The notes: generated by a model not told the origin, from the letters alone. Counted from the first letter of the stretch, positions 1 to 6,393 are shown. The stretch: 9,268 bases of DNA from JAXMEB01 sp046348545 (GCA_046348545.1 JAXMEB010000010.1:1-9268), one strand, 5' to 3'. Program-made: numbers and translations.

Positions 1-333
1 AAGTAACACTTTTGAAAATTGCCCAGCGCCATCTTTTTGTATTTCGAGGACACCTAATGGGATATCTTTGTATTCGCAAACGTTTATTTTGTTATCGGCG
101 CATAAGTGCAAATACCATAGCATGTGGCAGGATGATAGGGATGACAACAGCATTTCCTCTGGATTCCACTTTGAAGTATCTCCTAAAAATACAGGGTCTG
201 AGGATGCTAAAATTTCCGGCTTATTGTTCCATTTTATGCTGTGGGAACGCTGGTAGGATTTATAATTTTTTGTTCCTTCTCCCGTATTGCCCGTCCAAGT
301 AACCAATACCTCGTATGTATGTTCTTTTTTCAT
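1..333 (-). CDS. OsmC-family protein, N-terminal 111 residues (continues at 9268)
   Basis: This is the start of an OsmC/Ohr-type thiol peroxidase-like protein, a cytoplasmic family that reduces organic hydroperoxides through a cysteine pair. The frame is open from ATG at 333 to base 1 without a stop. Diagnostic family features are GEGT near residue 18, SSDPVFLGD near 44-52, NPEEMLLSSLSSCHMLWYLH near 57-76 with the first catalytic cysteine at residue 69, and LCAD at 77-80. An AAGGA ribosome site lies five bases before the ATG. The gene starts 37 bases after the ATPase stop on the same strand, so co-transcription is plausible. The missing C-terminal part is found in frame at the other edge of the window (9131-9268), giving 156 residues in total if the molecule is circular. 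Family assignment is secure; the exact substrate is unknown. Confidence 0.93.
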   Translation of the reverse strand, partial: MKKEHTYEVLVTWTGNTGEGTKNYKSYQRSHSIKWNNKPEILASSDPVFLGDTSKWNPEEMLLSSLSSCHMLWYLHLCADNKINVCEYKDIPLGVLEIQKDGAGQFSKVLL

Positions 334-370
334 ATCGATCCTTTATAATATTTAAGATTAGGCCAGAATA

Positions 371-1810
371 CTATGAAAAATCCAAAAAATCTACAATATC
401 GACAATGCGATAAAAATAAGGATTTGTGGCGACAGAAGAGGCAACACCGCTTAAATGAAACAGTACCGCTACTTTTGCAAAACCTTTGGGTGTCTTTAAT
501 CTTGATAACTTTTCCTGCATTTCAGAAATGATTTCACTACTTATTTCACGTTTTTTAAATTTGAATTCGCAAATAAATAAGCTGTTCGTTTTGGTTTGTG
601 TGAGATAATCAATTTGGCAGCCTTGTTGAGTTGTGGTTTTCGTCTGCCTATAAGGACCGCTACGCACAATATCAACAGGCGAAATGCCTAATTTTTCAAG
701 CACCAGCGGTCGATTTTGTAAAAGCAATGCTTCGAGCTGCAATCCCATATGTGTTTCAAATCCAGGCATGGTAGAGAGTGGCGCTTGATCGAATCCACCA
801 TCAGCAATAGCGCCCAGATTTGGCTCTATGACTTTAAGATAAAACCTCATATATGGGTCTGAGATTCTATATAAGCTTTGCTTTAAGGGGTTTGCGGTTT
901 TAAACGACCATAGTGATTGTTTAACAACAAAGCCTGCCACAATGAGATGATCCATCATTTGGCTCAGAGTGCCGCTGTGAGCAAATTCTATGCTCTGCCT
1001 TATTTCTGATAGAGTTCTGGCGCCATCTTTAAGGCTATCCAAAATTTTCTTATATGTGGCACCCTTACCATTAAACAGATCGTGAAAAATGCGATCAAAT
1101 TCTGTTACGAGTAATCCGGTTTTTTCAAAGGCGAGCTGTTTGATATTATCATCAGCCGTCATACCAGGGCTAAATTGCTCCAAATACCATGGCACACCAC
1201 CAACAATGCTGAGTAGTTTGTACATATCATAATGAGAAAGCTGCATGCCGATTGCTCGTAGAAACTCAGCGCTTTCAGGAATCGATAATTGCTCTAAGTT
1301 GATTGTTAAATTGATGCGCCCAAAGAATGCTGTGCTCTTTAGGATATTTTCTTCAATCCAGGTTGATACCGATCCGCAAAACACAAGAAGCATATGAGCA
1401 GTTTGCTTATCCCACCAAGCCTTGAGTTTAGGGATAAAGCTAGGGTCTTTTGATCCCATCCACGAAATCTCATCAAGCAGGATGATGTCACCTGGCTTAA
1501 TATGTAGGCTCAAATGCTCAAAAGCATCGCTCCAATCTAGGAAAGTCATGGGTGGGATTTTTAACATCAATGCTAATTGCCGTGCAAAATTATCCCTTTG
1601 TTGTTGCGCGGAAATACCATCTTCTGGGGCAAGACCTGCGAAACTCCAAAATGTTTGCGCGTTAGATATTTTAGCAAATTCGCCTATAAGCCTGCTTTTT
1701 CCAATTCTCCTTCGCCCTTTAACGACCACAAGGCTAGATACTTTCTTCTTATACAGAGCTTTTAGTCGCTCTAGTTCGGCTTTTCGGCCAATAAATACTG
1801 GATTAGACAT
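371..1810 (-). CDS. AAA+ ATPase of the archaeal-ATPase/DUF234 type with PD-(D/E)XK-like C-terminus
   Basis: A 479-residue protein. IGRKAELERL at 7-16 is the usual opening of this ATPase group. Walker A is GRRRIGKS at 32-39 and Walker B is IILLDE at 109-114. The middle (about 220-330) resembles the winged-helix region of the family. The C-terminus carries D401 and then E415-F-K417 (QIDYL...ICEFKF), the spacing of a PD-(D/E)XK nuclease fold. The family is widespread in archaea and scattered in bacteria, often on mobile DNA, and its cellular role is not settled; nuclease activity here is inferred. The frame could start at a TTG at 1831, but ATG at 1810 is preferred because AGAGG sits five bases upstream and the family motif begins directly after it. 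The gene looks intact, unlike many neighbours, and lies upstream of the OsmC gene. Confidence 0.85.
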   Translation of the reverse strand: MSNPVFIGRKAELERLKALYKKKVSSLVVVKGRRRIGKSRLIGEFAKISNAQTFWSFAGLAPEDGISAQQQRDNFARQLALMLKIPPMTFLDWSDAFEHLSLHIKPGDIILLDEISWMGSKDPSFIPKLKAWWDKQTAHMLLVFCGSVSTWIEENILKSTAFFGRINLTINLEQLSIPESAEFLRAIGMQLSHYDMYKLLSIVGGVPWYLEQFSPGMTADDNIKQLAFEKTGLLVTEFDRIFHDLFNGKGATYKKILDSLKDGARTLSEIRQSIEFAHSGTLSQMMDHLIVAGFVVKQSLWSFKTANPLKQSLYRISDPYMRFYLKVIEPNLGAIADGGFDQAPLSTMPGFETHMGLQLEALLLQNRPLVLEKLGISPVDIVRSGPYRQTKTTTQQGCQIDYLTQTKTNSLFICEFKFKKREISSEIISEMQEKLSRLKTPKGFAKVAVLFHLSGVASSVATNPYFYRIVDIVDFLDFS

Positions 1811-1824
1811 GGCAACCTCTATTA

Positions 1825-1887
1825 TGCTCAAGATATACTACATCATATCTCGAGCACATCATTAAGTCAAGAATAAATGCTCAAGAT
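1825..1887. promoter_or_regulatory. three operator-like repeats around the ATPase promoter
   Basis: TGCTCAAGATAT at 1825-1836 and ATATCTCGAGCA at 1845-1856 form an inverted pair (11 of 12 positions complementary) separated by 8 bases. A third copy of the core, TGCTCAAGAT, lies at 1878-1887. On the minus strand the copies fall upstream of the -35, across the spacer and -10, and between the -10 and the ribosome site. This is the usual arrangement of a repressor operator. No candidate regulator with a visible DNA-binding fold is encoded next to it, apart from the ATPase's own winged-helix-like region. The repeat is seen directly; the regulatory role is inferred. Confidence 0.6.
1842..1870 (-). 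promoter_or_regulatory. sigma70-type promoter of the ATPase gene
   Basis: Read on the minus strand, TTGACT (complement of 1865-1870) is followed by exactly 17 bases and then TATGAT (complement of 1842-1847). This is close to the TTGACA-17-TATAAT consensus and lies 32 bases upstream of the ATG at 1810. It would drive the ATPase gene and probably the OsmC gene behind it. The operator-like repeats that overlap it suggest repression. Confidence 0.7.
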
Positions 1888-2019
1888 GATGTTTTTAGCT
1901 TATTGAGATTTAATAAAGCTATACAGGCTGTCCTATGGGTTTCATATTTCGATACCTATGGGATATATAAGGCAGTTTTTAATAGCCCTTATTAGACATA
2001 GTGATTGCTATAACCATCT

Positions 2020-2034
2020 TTAATATAGTGTAAT
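2020..2034. repeat. left target-site duplication of the IS1202-type element
   Basis: The 15-bp sequence TTAATATAGTGTAAT directly abuts the TGT tip of the left inverted repeat. An identical copy at 4464-4478 abuts the right tip. Exact adjacency at both ends fixes the element borders. Confidence 0.88.
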
Positions 2035-2083
2035 TGTAGCGGCAATTTAGAAATGACCGGTTGAGCAAGTTAGAGATGTCCTG
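2035..2083. repeat. left IS end: terminal repeat plus tandem inner copy
   Basis: The terminal unit GGCAATTTAGAAATGACCGG (2041-2060) is followed three bases later by a related unit AGCAAGTTAGAGATGTCCTG (2064-2083). Both fit GGCAAnnTAGAnATGnCC. They are probably adjacent transposase-binding sites. The tip TGTAGC lies outside them. Confidence 0.75.
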
Positions 2084-2145
2084 CAAAAACAGCTAGTTAG
2101 AGCTATAAGTGTAATTAATACCGAGCTCTGGCAAGGAGGCTGGAC

Positions 2146-2826
2146 ATGCAGGAGGAAGTGAGTATGACTTATCGCGAACTGGATAGATTGACGGTTATCA
2201 AGCAAACAGTGATATCGGGCAATATCACGCAAAGAAAGGCCTCTGAAGTGCTTAAGGTGAGTGAGCGGCAGGTACGCCGCTTACAGCGACGTTACGTACT
2301 TGGAGGGCCTGCTGGACTGGTATCAAAGCGACGAGGTCGTTGTTCGAACCGAAGGCTTTGTGAGGGCCTTAGGAAGGAAGCCATTCATTTAATCCGAGAG
2401 CATTTTTACGATTATGGTCCGACGCTGGCATCAGAGAAGTTGAAGGAATACTTTGGTATCCACATCAGCAAAGAAACAGCCAGGCAGTGGATGATAGCAG
2501 AAGGCATATGGCACCCGAATATTAAACCTGAGCCGAAGATACATCCGTTGCGAGAGAGGTGGGCTTGTTTTGGAGAATTGATACAAATCGATGGTTCAGA
2601 TCATGCATGGTTTGAAGGTCGAGGACCTCAATGCACGCTGCTGGTATTTATTGACGATGCAACCAGCATCATTACCGAATTATTTTTCACAGAGTCAGAG
2701 ACGACATTAGGGTATTTTGAGGCTTTCAAGCAGCATGTTGAAAGATATGGGGTTCCTTGCGCAACGTATTCAGACAAGCATGGGGTGTTCAAGGTCAATC
2801 ATCCTGAGTCAAAATCAGGTACAGGC
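2146..2826 (+). pseudogene. IS1202/ISNCY-type transposase, 5' part
   Basis: The first 227 codons encode an N-terminal helix-turn-helix (ITQRKASEVLKVSERQVRRL, about residues 26-45). The RNase-H-like DDE core follows, with IQIDGSDHAWFEGRG (first catalytic Asp, about residue 148) and TYSDKHGVF (second catalytic Asp). Homology stops after SGTG at codon 227, where the frame runs straight into group II intron reverse transcriptase. About 30 residues, including the third catalytic residue in the usual GRVERAN motif, are missing. Two starts are possible: ATG 2146 with GGAGG six bases upstream, and ATG 2164 with AGGAGG eight bases upstream. The open frame continues to 3606 as a chimera of 486 residues, but no transposase function can remain. 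Confidence 0.88.
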
Positions 2827-3606
2827 TTCAGACATCGAATTGCTGACCAATCAATTATAAAGCTAATTGATAAATGGTTAAAAGCGGGAGTCATGGAAGA
2901 CGGTAAACTCACAAGAGCATCCAGTGGAAGTCCGCAAGGGGGTGTGATAAGCCCTATTCTTGCAAACATCTACCTGCACTATGTGATAGATCTATGGGTT
3001 ACTAAAGTAGTAAGGAAGCACTTGCAAGGAGAAATCTACTCTTACCGCTATGCAGATGATGTTCTATTTTGTTTTCAATTTCGAAAAGATGCTATCCGAT
3101 TTCAAAATGCACTAAGAAAGAGACTTGAAAAATTCAAATTGAAATTAAACTCTGAGAAAACGAAACTATGCCGCTTTGGTAAGTTTGCGGAACGAGATCG
3201 AAAGATCCGAAAGGAAGGTCGGTCAACGTTTAACTTTCTTGGTTTTACCTTTTTCAATCGAATCAGTCGTAACGGCAAATACACTGTAGGGACCCGCACA
3301 CAGTCAAAACGTTTATCAGGCGCAATGAACCGCGTGACAGCTTGGTGCAAGGAAAACCGACACCAATCTGTTGCATGGCAAGCGCGCTACTTAAATGCCA
3401 TACTGCGTGGGCACTATAATTATTATGGTGTTACAGGCACTTTCCCAAGTGTTGCTGCTTTCTATCGACACTGCATTAAAATGTGGAAACGATACTTGGG
3501 CAAGCGAAGTCAAAGAGCACTCTTGAGATGGGATAAGTTTATGGGAATATTAAGGGATAACCCCTTAATAAAACCACACTTACCCCATTCAGTATTTAAC
3601 CTTTGA
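2827..3606 (+). pseudogene. group II intron reverse transcriptase/maturase, C-terminal half
   Basis: The fragment begins HRIADQSIIKLIDKWLKAGV, just before reverse transcriptase block 4. It keeps GSPQGGVISPILANIYLH (block 4) and RYADD (block 5, catalytic pair, bases 3049-3060). It also keeps the thumb region (FNFLGFTFF) and the maturase X domain up to NPLIKPHLPHSVFNL. Blocks 0-3, including the first catalytic Asp, are missing. No HNH endonuclease follows the X domain, as in intron classes that lack it. There is no start codon of its own; the frame is fused in phase to the transposase N-terminus. It cannot be an active polymerase. Confidence 0.88.
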
Positions 3607-3620
3607 AGTATTTTGTTGAA

Positions 3621-3688
3621 GAGCCGGATGCGGTAGTTCCGCAAGTCCGGTTCTGTGAGGGGTGCGTGGTGAAACCCACGCATCTACT
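3621..3688 (+). ncRNA. group II intron domains V and VI
   Basis: Domain V is 3621-3653. Its outer stem GAGCCGGA pairs with TCCGGTTC (one G-U), followed by the usual two-base bulge, and its inner stem TGCGG pairs with CCGCA around a short loop. AGC of the catalytic triad is present in the 5' strand. Domain VI follows, with TGCGTGG pairing to CCACGCA at 3664-3682, and the 3' end reads ATCTACTC. Spacing from the maturase stop (3606) is normal. With domains I-III lost, the RNA should not splice. Confidence 0.85.
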
Positions 3689-3694
3689 CGATAA

Positions 3695-4139
3695 AAAGCC
3701 AATCGCACTTTGCAGGACCGATTGGTCAAGGAGCTTAGATACCGAAATATTTCAAGCATCAAGGAAGGCAATGCTTTTCTAGAAAAATTTAGACAAGACT
3801 ACAACAAACGGTTTGCCAGATGTCCTGCAAGTGACGTTGATTTGCATAGACCGCTTACACAACATGAAACCAAGAATTTAGAGGTACTGTTTTCTATTCA
3901 AACTGAGAGAACAGTTTCAAAAGATATGCTCATCAGGCACAACAAAACCATTTTCAGAATCATAGCGCCTGGCCAAGTGAATCGCTTGAGCCAGGCCAAA
4001 GGAGCATCGTTTGTGAAGGGCTATCTGGCAAGATTAAAATCCTTTACAAAAACCAGTCACTTCATTTTGAAGTCTGCAGAATCATCTACACGTTGACCAG
4101 CTTTTAAGTCGTAAAGGCGTCAATGGCTATCCTCAATAA
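3695..4139 (+). pseudogene. IS1202/ISNCY-type transposase, 3' part, frameshifted
   Basis: Transposase homology resumes in the motif KANRTLQDRLVKELRYR, directly after the intron end, and runs through DYNKRFARCPASDVDLHRPL. The codon before the Lys should be the catalytic Glu of the DDE triad; here it lies in the intron border. After QVNRLSQAKG (about 4000) the family frame shifts: IVCEGLSGKIKILYKNQSLH reads from about 4006 in another phase. Near 4070-4077 it shifts again to QNHLHVDQLLSRKGVNGYPQ, ending at TAA 4137-4139. The simple frame that stays open to 4096 therefore shows a false C-terminus. With two frameshifts and an intron border, this part is beyond expression as a working domain. Confidence 0.82.
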
Positions 4140-4412
4140 AAATCAAACGACTTGAGAAGGCGTGTTGGCAGCCAACTCACTTCTCCCCCCATGCATCGCT
4201 AAATCCCTCTGTTCGCACCTATGCTTTGGTATAGGGCTCACTTGTGAATAGTGTTCGAGATCCGCGTAAATATGGCGAAGGAGGATGTGTCCGTTCGAAG
4301 CCTTTTGGCATTACGCGGAGTAAGCTGATCTTTATCCGAGAAATCACACATGACAGCAGATATCAACGTTTCAAATTAACACCATCATTATGCTAACCTG
4401 AGATTATCTTCA
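4140..4412. other. noncoding 3' part of the IS1202-type element
   Basis: No convincing gene lies between the transposase stop and the right IS end. Two inverted repeats are visible. GAGAAG (4154-4159) pairs with CTTCTC (4180-4185) around an inner GTTGGC-A-GCCAAC stem (4164-4176). CCGCGTAA (4262-4269) pairs with TTACGCGG (4311-4318) over a 41-base interval. The first could act as a weak terminator-like hairpin behind the transposase; the second is unexplained. Neither resembles the intron's missing ribozyme domains closely enough to name. Confidence 0.5.
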
Positions 4413-4463
4413 GCGGACATTTCTACCTTGCCATATACAGGACATCTCTACTTTGCCATAACA
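4413..4463. repeat. right IS end: terminal repeat plus tandem inner copy
   Basis: Read inward from the right border, TGTTAT is followed by GGCAAAGTAGAGATGTCCTG (complement of 4438-4457). Five bases later comes GGCAAGGTAGAAATGTCCGC (complement of 4413-4432). These are the same paired units as at the left end, in inverted orientation, with slightly different spacing. Confidence 0.75.
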
Positions 4464-4478
4464 TTAATATAGTGTAAT
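4464..4478. repeat. right target-site duplication of the IS1202-type element
   Basis: TTAATATAGTGTAAT begins at the first base after the right inverted-repeat tip and is identical to 2020-2034. Confidence 0.88.
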
Positions 4479-4482
4479 TCAC

Positions 4483-4503
4483 AAGTACATGTTACATGTA
4501 CTT
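4483..4503. promoter_or_regulatory. perfect 21-bp palindrome, operator-like
   Basis: AAGTACATGT at 4483-4492 and ACATGTACTT at 4494-4503 are exact reverse complements around one central T. It lies four bases from the duplicated IS target. Before the IS inserted, it was next to the sequence now ending at 2034. Symmetry of this length is typical of a dimeric repressor site. What it controlled is unclear, as no clear gene follows closely. Confidence 0.5.
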
Positions 4504-5058
4504 AACATCACGCAAATAGAGATTTTATGGACACGTTAATCTTTTACAGAGAATCAAAAATCGCTCATTTGACACTCTCCCAGTACGCATCTGTAATCGC
4601 TTCAGAGACTTAAAACATGACTATACCACCCCAGTTTGGAGTTGGTTAGGTTAAGGCCAAACCCACCTCCGCCAGTTTACAGCGCTCGAACTTTTTAGGC
4701 GGCATTTTTCAAATTATCAAATCACCCTCGAACCCCCAGTACTCATGGCTTTAGCGTCTTTTAATCGCCCAGCACATGCGTGTAGAGAATCGCAAAATCA
4801 CCGATTTTACCTAAAATCTCCTGCCTTTGTTCTCTGTTTCTCCGTTAGATGCGAACGTCGGTCGTCAAGGTACGCATGTCAAGAACCCTTGATTTTACTG
4901 GGTTTTTAAAACCGATCTTGAGGTTTGTTATTGGGGCGGAGAATGGCGTATGTACCCACAGAACGAGAATTTTACTGTGATAGGGTTAGTTTTCTGTTGT
5001 AGCGCCTGACTATTTGGTATATATGTATGCAATATAGCTAGATGCTAACGAGGCGTAT
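4504..5058. other. 555-bp noncoding stretch
   Basis: I see no gene supported by similarity or by a ribosome site. Short open frames exist (4527-4613, 28 codons; 4745-4909, 54 codons), but neither has a Shine-Dalgarno sequence or a recognisable product. Small inverted repeats occur: AAAATC-ACC-GATTTT at 4794-4808, GGTTTT-T-AAAACC at 4901-4913, and TCAAGA/TCTTGA flanking the second. A weak promoter candidate for the downstream operon is TTGTAG (4997-5002), 17 bases, TATATG (5020-5025). As the largest gene-free stretch outside the insertion sequences, it is the first place to look for an origin if the molecule is a plasmid, though no iterons or DnaA box are evident. Confidence 0.4.
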
Positions 5059-5490
5059 ATGTGGACAAGAACCTATAGCAAGACTTTTCAAGGCATTAGC
5101 TCTAAAGATATTTGGCGCATTTGGACAGACGTAAACAGTTGGCCAACTTGGCATGGTGATTTAGATTATTGCAAGCTTGATGGTGACTTCTTCAAAGTTA
5201 GTAACCATTTCATGTTAAAGCCCAAGGCGGTAAGCCTATGAAAAATCATGCTTTGTTGCCGAAATCGTTGAGGGCCACTACTTTACTGACTGCACTTCGT
5301 TCTTCGGCGCCAAAATGCTGATACTTTCACGAGATGAATGAGACGTCTGATGGATTGGGTCAAGGAATAAACTTGTTGTAACTGGGCCGTTGAAATGGCT
5401 CTGGATCAAGCTTGTAGCGCAAAATGTCGCAGATACCGTCCCAGAGAAATGGAAAACTTAATAAAGCTTGCAAGAGGCAGCAATGTCTAA
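5059..5490 (+). pseudogene. SRPBCC (polyketide cyclase/START-like) protein, frameshifted
   Basis: The start MWTRTYSKTFQGISSKDIWR is typical of a short SRPBCC-fold ligand-binding protein, and GAGG lies five bases before the ATG. The first frame stops at 5241, but family sequence continues in other phases. VAEIVEGHYFTDCTSFFGAK runs from 5255, YFHEMNETSDGL from 5322, VVTGPLKWLWIKLVAQNVAD from 5375, and ENLIKLARGSNV ends at TAA 5488-5490. The phase order is 0, 1, 2, 1, 0, so four or more small indels have accumulated with no net change. The restored length would be about 143 residues. Its original stop overlapped the MarR start by eight bases, placing it at the head of the operon. The ligand is unknown. 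Confidence 0.85.
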
Positions 5491-5930
5491 CTTACCATTT
5501 GGTTTTGATACACCTCAAGATAGCCCGGGATTTTTGCTTTGGCAAACAACGATGGTATGGCAACGGCAGATTAAAAAGTCTTTGGAGACCTTAGCAGTAT
5601 CATGCCGGTTGTGATTATGGCAACCCTGATGTGGTTTGAGGCCCATCACTATGACACAACTCAAATCCTCATCGTGAACTGGTCAAGCTTGATAAGATGA
5701 CTGTTCAAAATCCTTCAGAAACGGCACTTGGTTGTGTTCATCGCATTGAACATGAAACCGATACACGCGCCAGAGCGTCTCTCTCGCGAAAAAGGCAAAG
5801 AGATGGTGCGCACCCTGGTCCCTATTGTAGAGGGATTGATAGTACATTTTTTGGTAAAGCATCTCATAAGGAACAAAAAAGCCTTGTACAAATTTTGGCG
5901 AAATTAACTGCAGGCACCACAGATGAATAA
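5483..5930 (+). pseudogene. MarR-family transcriptional regulator, frameshifted
   Basis: The first 35 codons (MSNLPFGFDTPQDSPGFLLW then QTTMVWQRQIKKSLE) match the N-terminal helices of MarR regulators. The frame then breaks and stops at 5612-5614. Later parts persist in other phases: VIMATLMWFEAHHYDTTQIL from 5611, KLDKMTV (recognition-helix region) near 5691, and HRIEHETDTRAR (wing). KGKEMVRTLVPIVEG is in a further phase, and GIDSTFFGKASHKEQKSLVQ runs near the end. At least four indels are needed, so no repressor can be made. The last codons overlap the EVE start by eight bases. A MarR protein embedded in an operon normally represses that operon, so its loss may leave the downstream genes unregulated. 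Confidence 0.87.
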
Positions 5931-6393
5931 GACAAAAAATTTCTGGATTGGTGTTGCATGTAAAGAGCATGTGGAAAACGGGGTTAAGCTTGGCATTTGC
6001 CAATTTTGCCACGGTAAATCTGCGCCCGCTAAACGATTATCCCATGGTGATTTCATAATTTATTATTCGTCTAAAATAACCATGGCTGGATCCGATCTCT
6101 ATCAAAAATTTACTGCAATTGGCGAGGTTATTGATGATGCGCCTTACCAAGTAGATATGAGAGATGGATTCAAACCATTTAGGCGTAATATCAATTATTT
6201 TGACGCCAAGCATATTGATATCAAACCGCTTGTACCGTTGTTGCCCTTTATCAAAAATAAAAATTCATGGGGCTACGTTTTTCGCTATGGCTTTTTAGAA
6301 ATCGACCAAAAATCATTTGAGATTATTGCAAGTGGCATGCTTGAGTTTAATCCATTATCAAAGGAGGTGCTCGACCATGCTAATAAAACCTAA
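5923..6393 (+). CDS. EVE-domain (PUA-like) protein
   Basis: A 156-residue protein, almost entirely one EVE domain. Family features in order are NFWIGVACKEHV (residues 5-16), GICQFCHGKSAPAKRLSHGD (about 23-42), IIYYSS, the FTAIGEVIDDAPYQV strand (about 64-78), FKPFRRNINYF, and NSWGYVFRYGFLEI near 113-126. EVE domains share the PUA/YTH fold and are thought to bind modified bases in nucleic acid; stand-alone copies have no settled role. The start ATG overlaps the MarR stop (ATGAATAA), so translation was probably coupled to the regulator gene. It remains open although the two genes before it are decayed. It overlaps the kinase gene by 17 bases and contains that gene's ribosome site. Confidence 0.88.
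   Translation: MNKTKNFWIGVACKEHVENGVKLGICQFCHGKSAPAKRLSHGDFIIYYSSKITMAGSDLYQKFTAIGEVIDDAPYQVDMRDGFKPFRRNINYFDAKHIDIKPLVPLLPFIKNKNSWGYVFRYGFLEIDQKSFEIIASGMLEFNPLSKEVLDHANKT
6361..6369 (+). promoter_or_regulatory. strong ribosome binding site of the APH(9)-like gene
   Basis: AAGGAGGTG, a near-perfect anti-16S match, lies seven bases before ATG 6377 and inside the end of the EVE gene. It decides the start of the kinase against the in-frame ATG at 6317, which lies deep in EVE coding sequence. Confidence 0.85.

Larger units (their letters stand above)
2827..3690 (+). mobile_element. group II intron, 5'-truncated remnant
   Basis: The segment contains the C-terminal half of an intron-encoded reverse transcriptase/maturase (to 3606), followed by domain V and domain VI RNA hairpins. 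The whole 5' ribozyme part (domains I-III) and the N-terminal half of the protein are absent. One deletion running from inside the upstream transposase exon into the intron would remove both the missing intron part and the missing transposase residues. The 5' edge is given as the point where transposase similarity ends and may be off by several bases. The 3' edge is set just after the CTACTC that closes domain VI. Confidence 0.85.
2035..4463 (+). mobile_element. IS1202/ISNCY-type insertion sequence carrying a group II intron fragment
   Basis: The 2429-bp element is bounded by a perfect 15-bp direct repeat and begins and ends with inverted TGT...GGCAA tips. The left end (2035-2060) and the inverted right end (4438-4463) match at about 18 of 26 positions. 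Inside are the two parts of an ISNCY-type DDE transposase (2146-2826 and 3695-4139) separated by the 3' half of a group II intron (about 2827-3690). The transposase lacks its third catalytic residue and has two further frameshifts, so this copy cannot move by itself. Long target duplications fit the IS1202-like group as I remember it. The preserved borders show that the damage happened after an ordinary transposition event. Confidence 0.88.

Noticed and set aside
12..302. Plus-strand open frames at the left edge
   Set aside because: They lie opposite the OsmC coding sequence, which has clear family motifs; these are antisense shadows.
1422..1865. 147-codon plus-strand frame
   Set aside because: Antisense to the ATPase over its Walker motifs; no independent similarity or ribosome site.
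1932..1962. Direct repeat CCTATGGG at 1932-1939 and 1955-1962
   Set aside because: Only eight bases with no further copies and no gene start behind it; too weak to call a CRISPR, iteron or operator.
3710..4096. A free-standing 128-residue protein starting at TTG 3710
   Set aside because: It is the C-terminal part of the interrupted transposase; similarity extends upstream of the TTG and shifts frame before its stop.
4311..4340. Possible tRNA because of a GTTCGAAGCC element at 4292-4301
   Set aside because: No acceptor or anticodon stem can be formed around it; it is only a T-loop-like coincidence.
4464..4530. A Xer/dif-like site beside the IS1202-type insertion
   Set aside because: One arm resembles the XerD half (TGATGTTAAGT on the minus strand), but no XerC arm is found at the required six-base spacing.
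4527..4613. 28-codon frame just behind the palindrome
   Set aside because: Position is suggestive of a repressed small gene, but it has no Shine-Dalgarno sequence and no recognisable product.
4745..4909. 54-codon plus-strand frame
   Set aside because: No ribosome site, composition unlike the real genes here, and no similarity I can name.
5683..6012. 109-codon minus-strand frame
   Set aside because: Antisense to the end of the MarR pseudogene and the start of the EVE gene, both identified by motifs.
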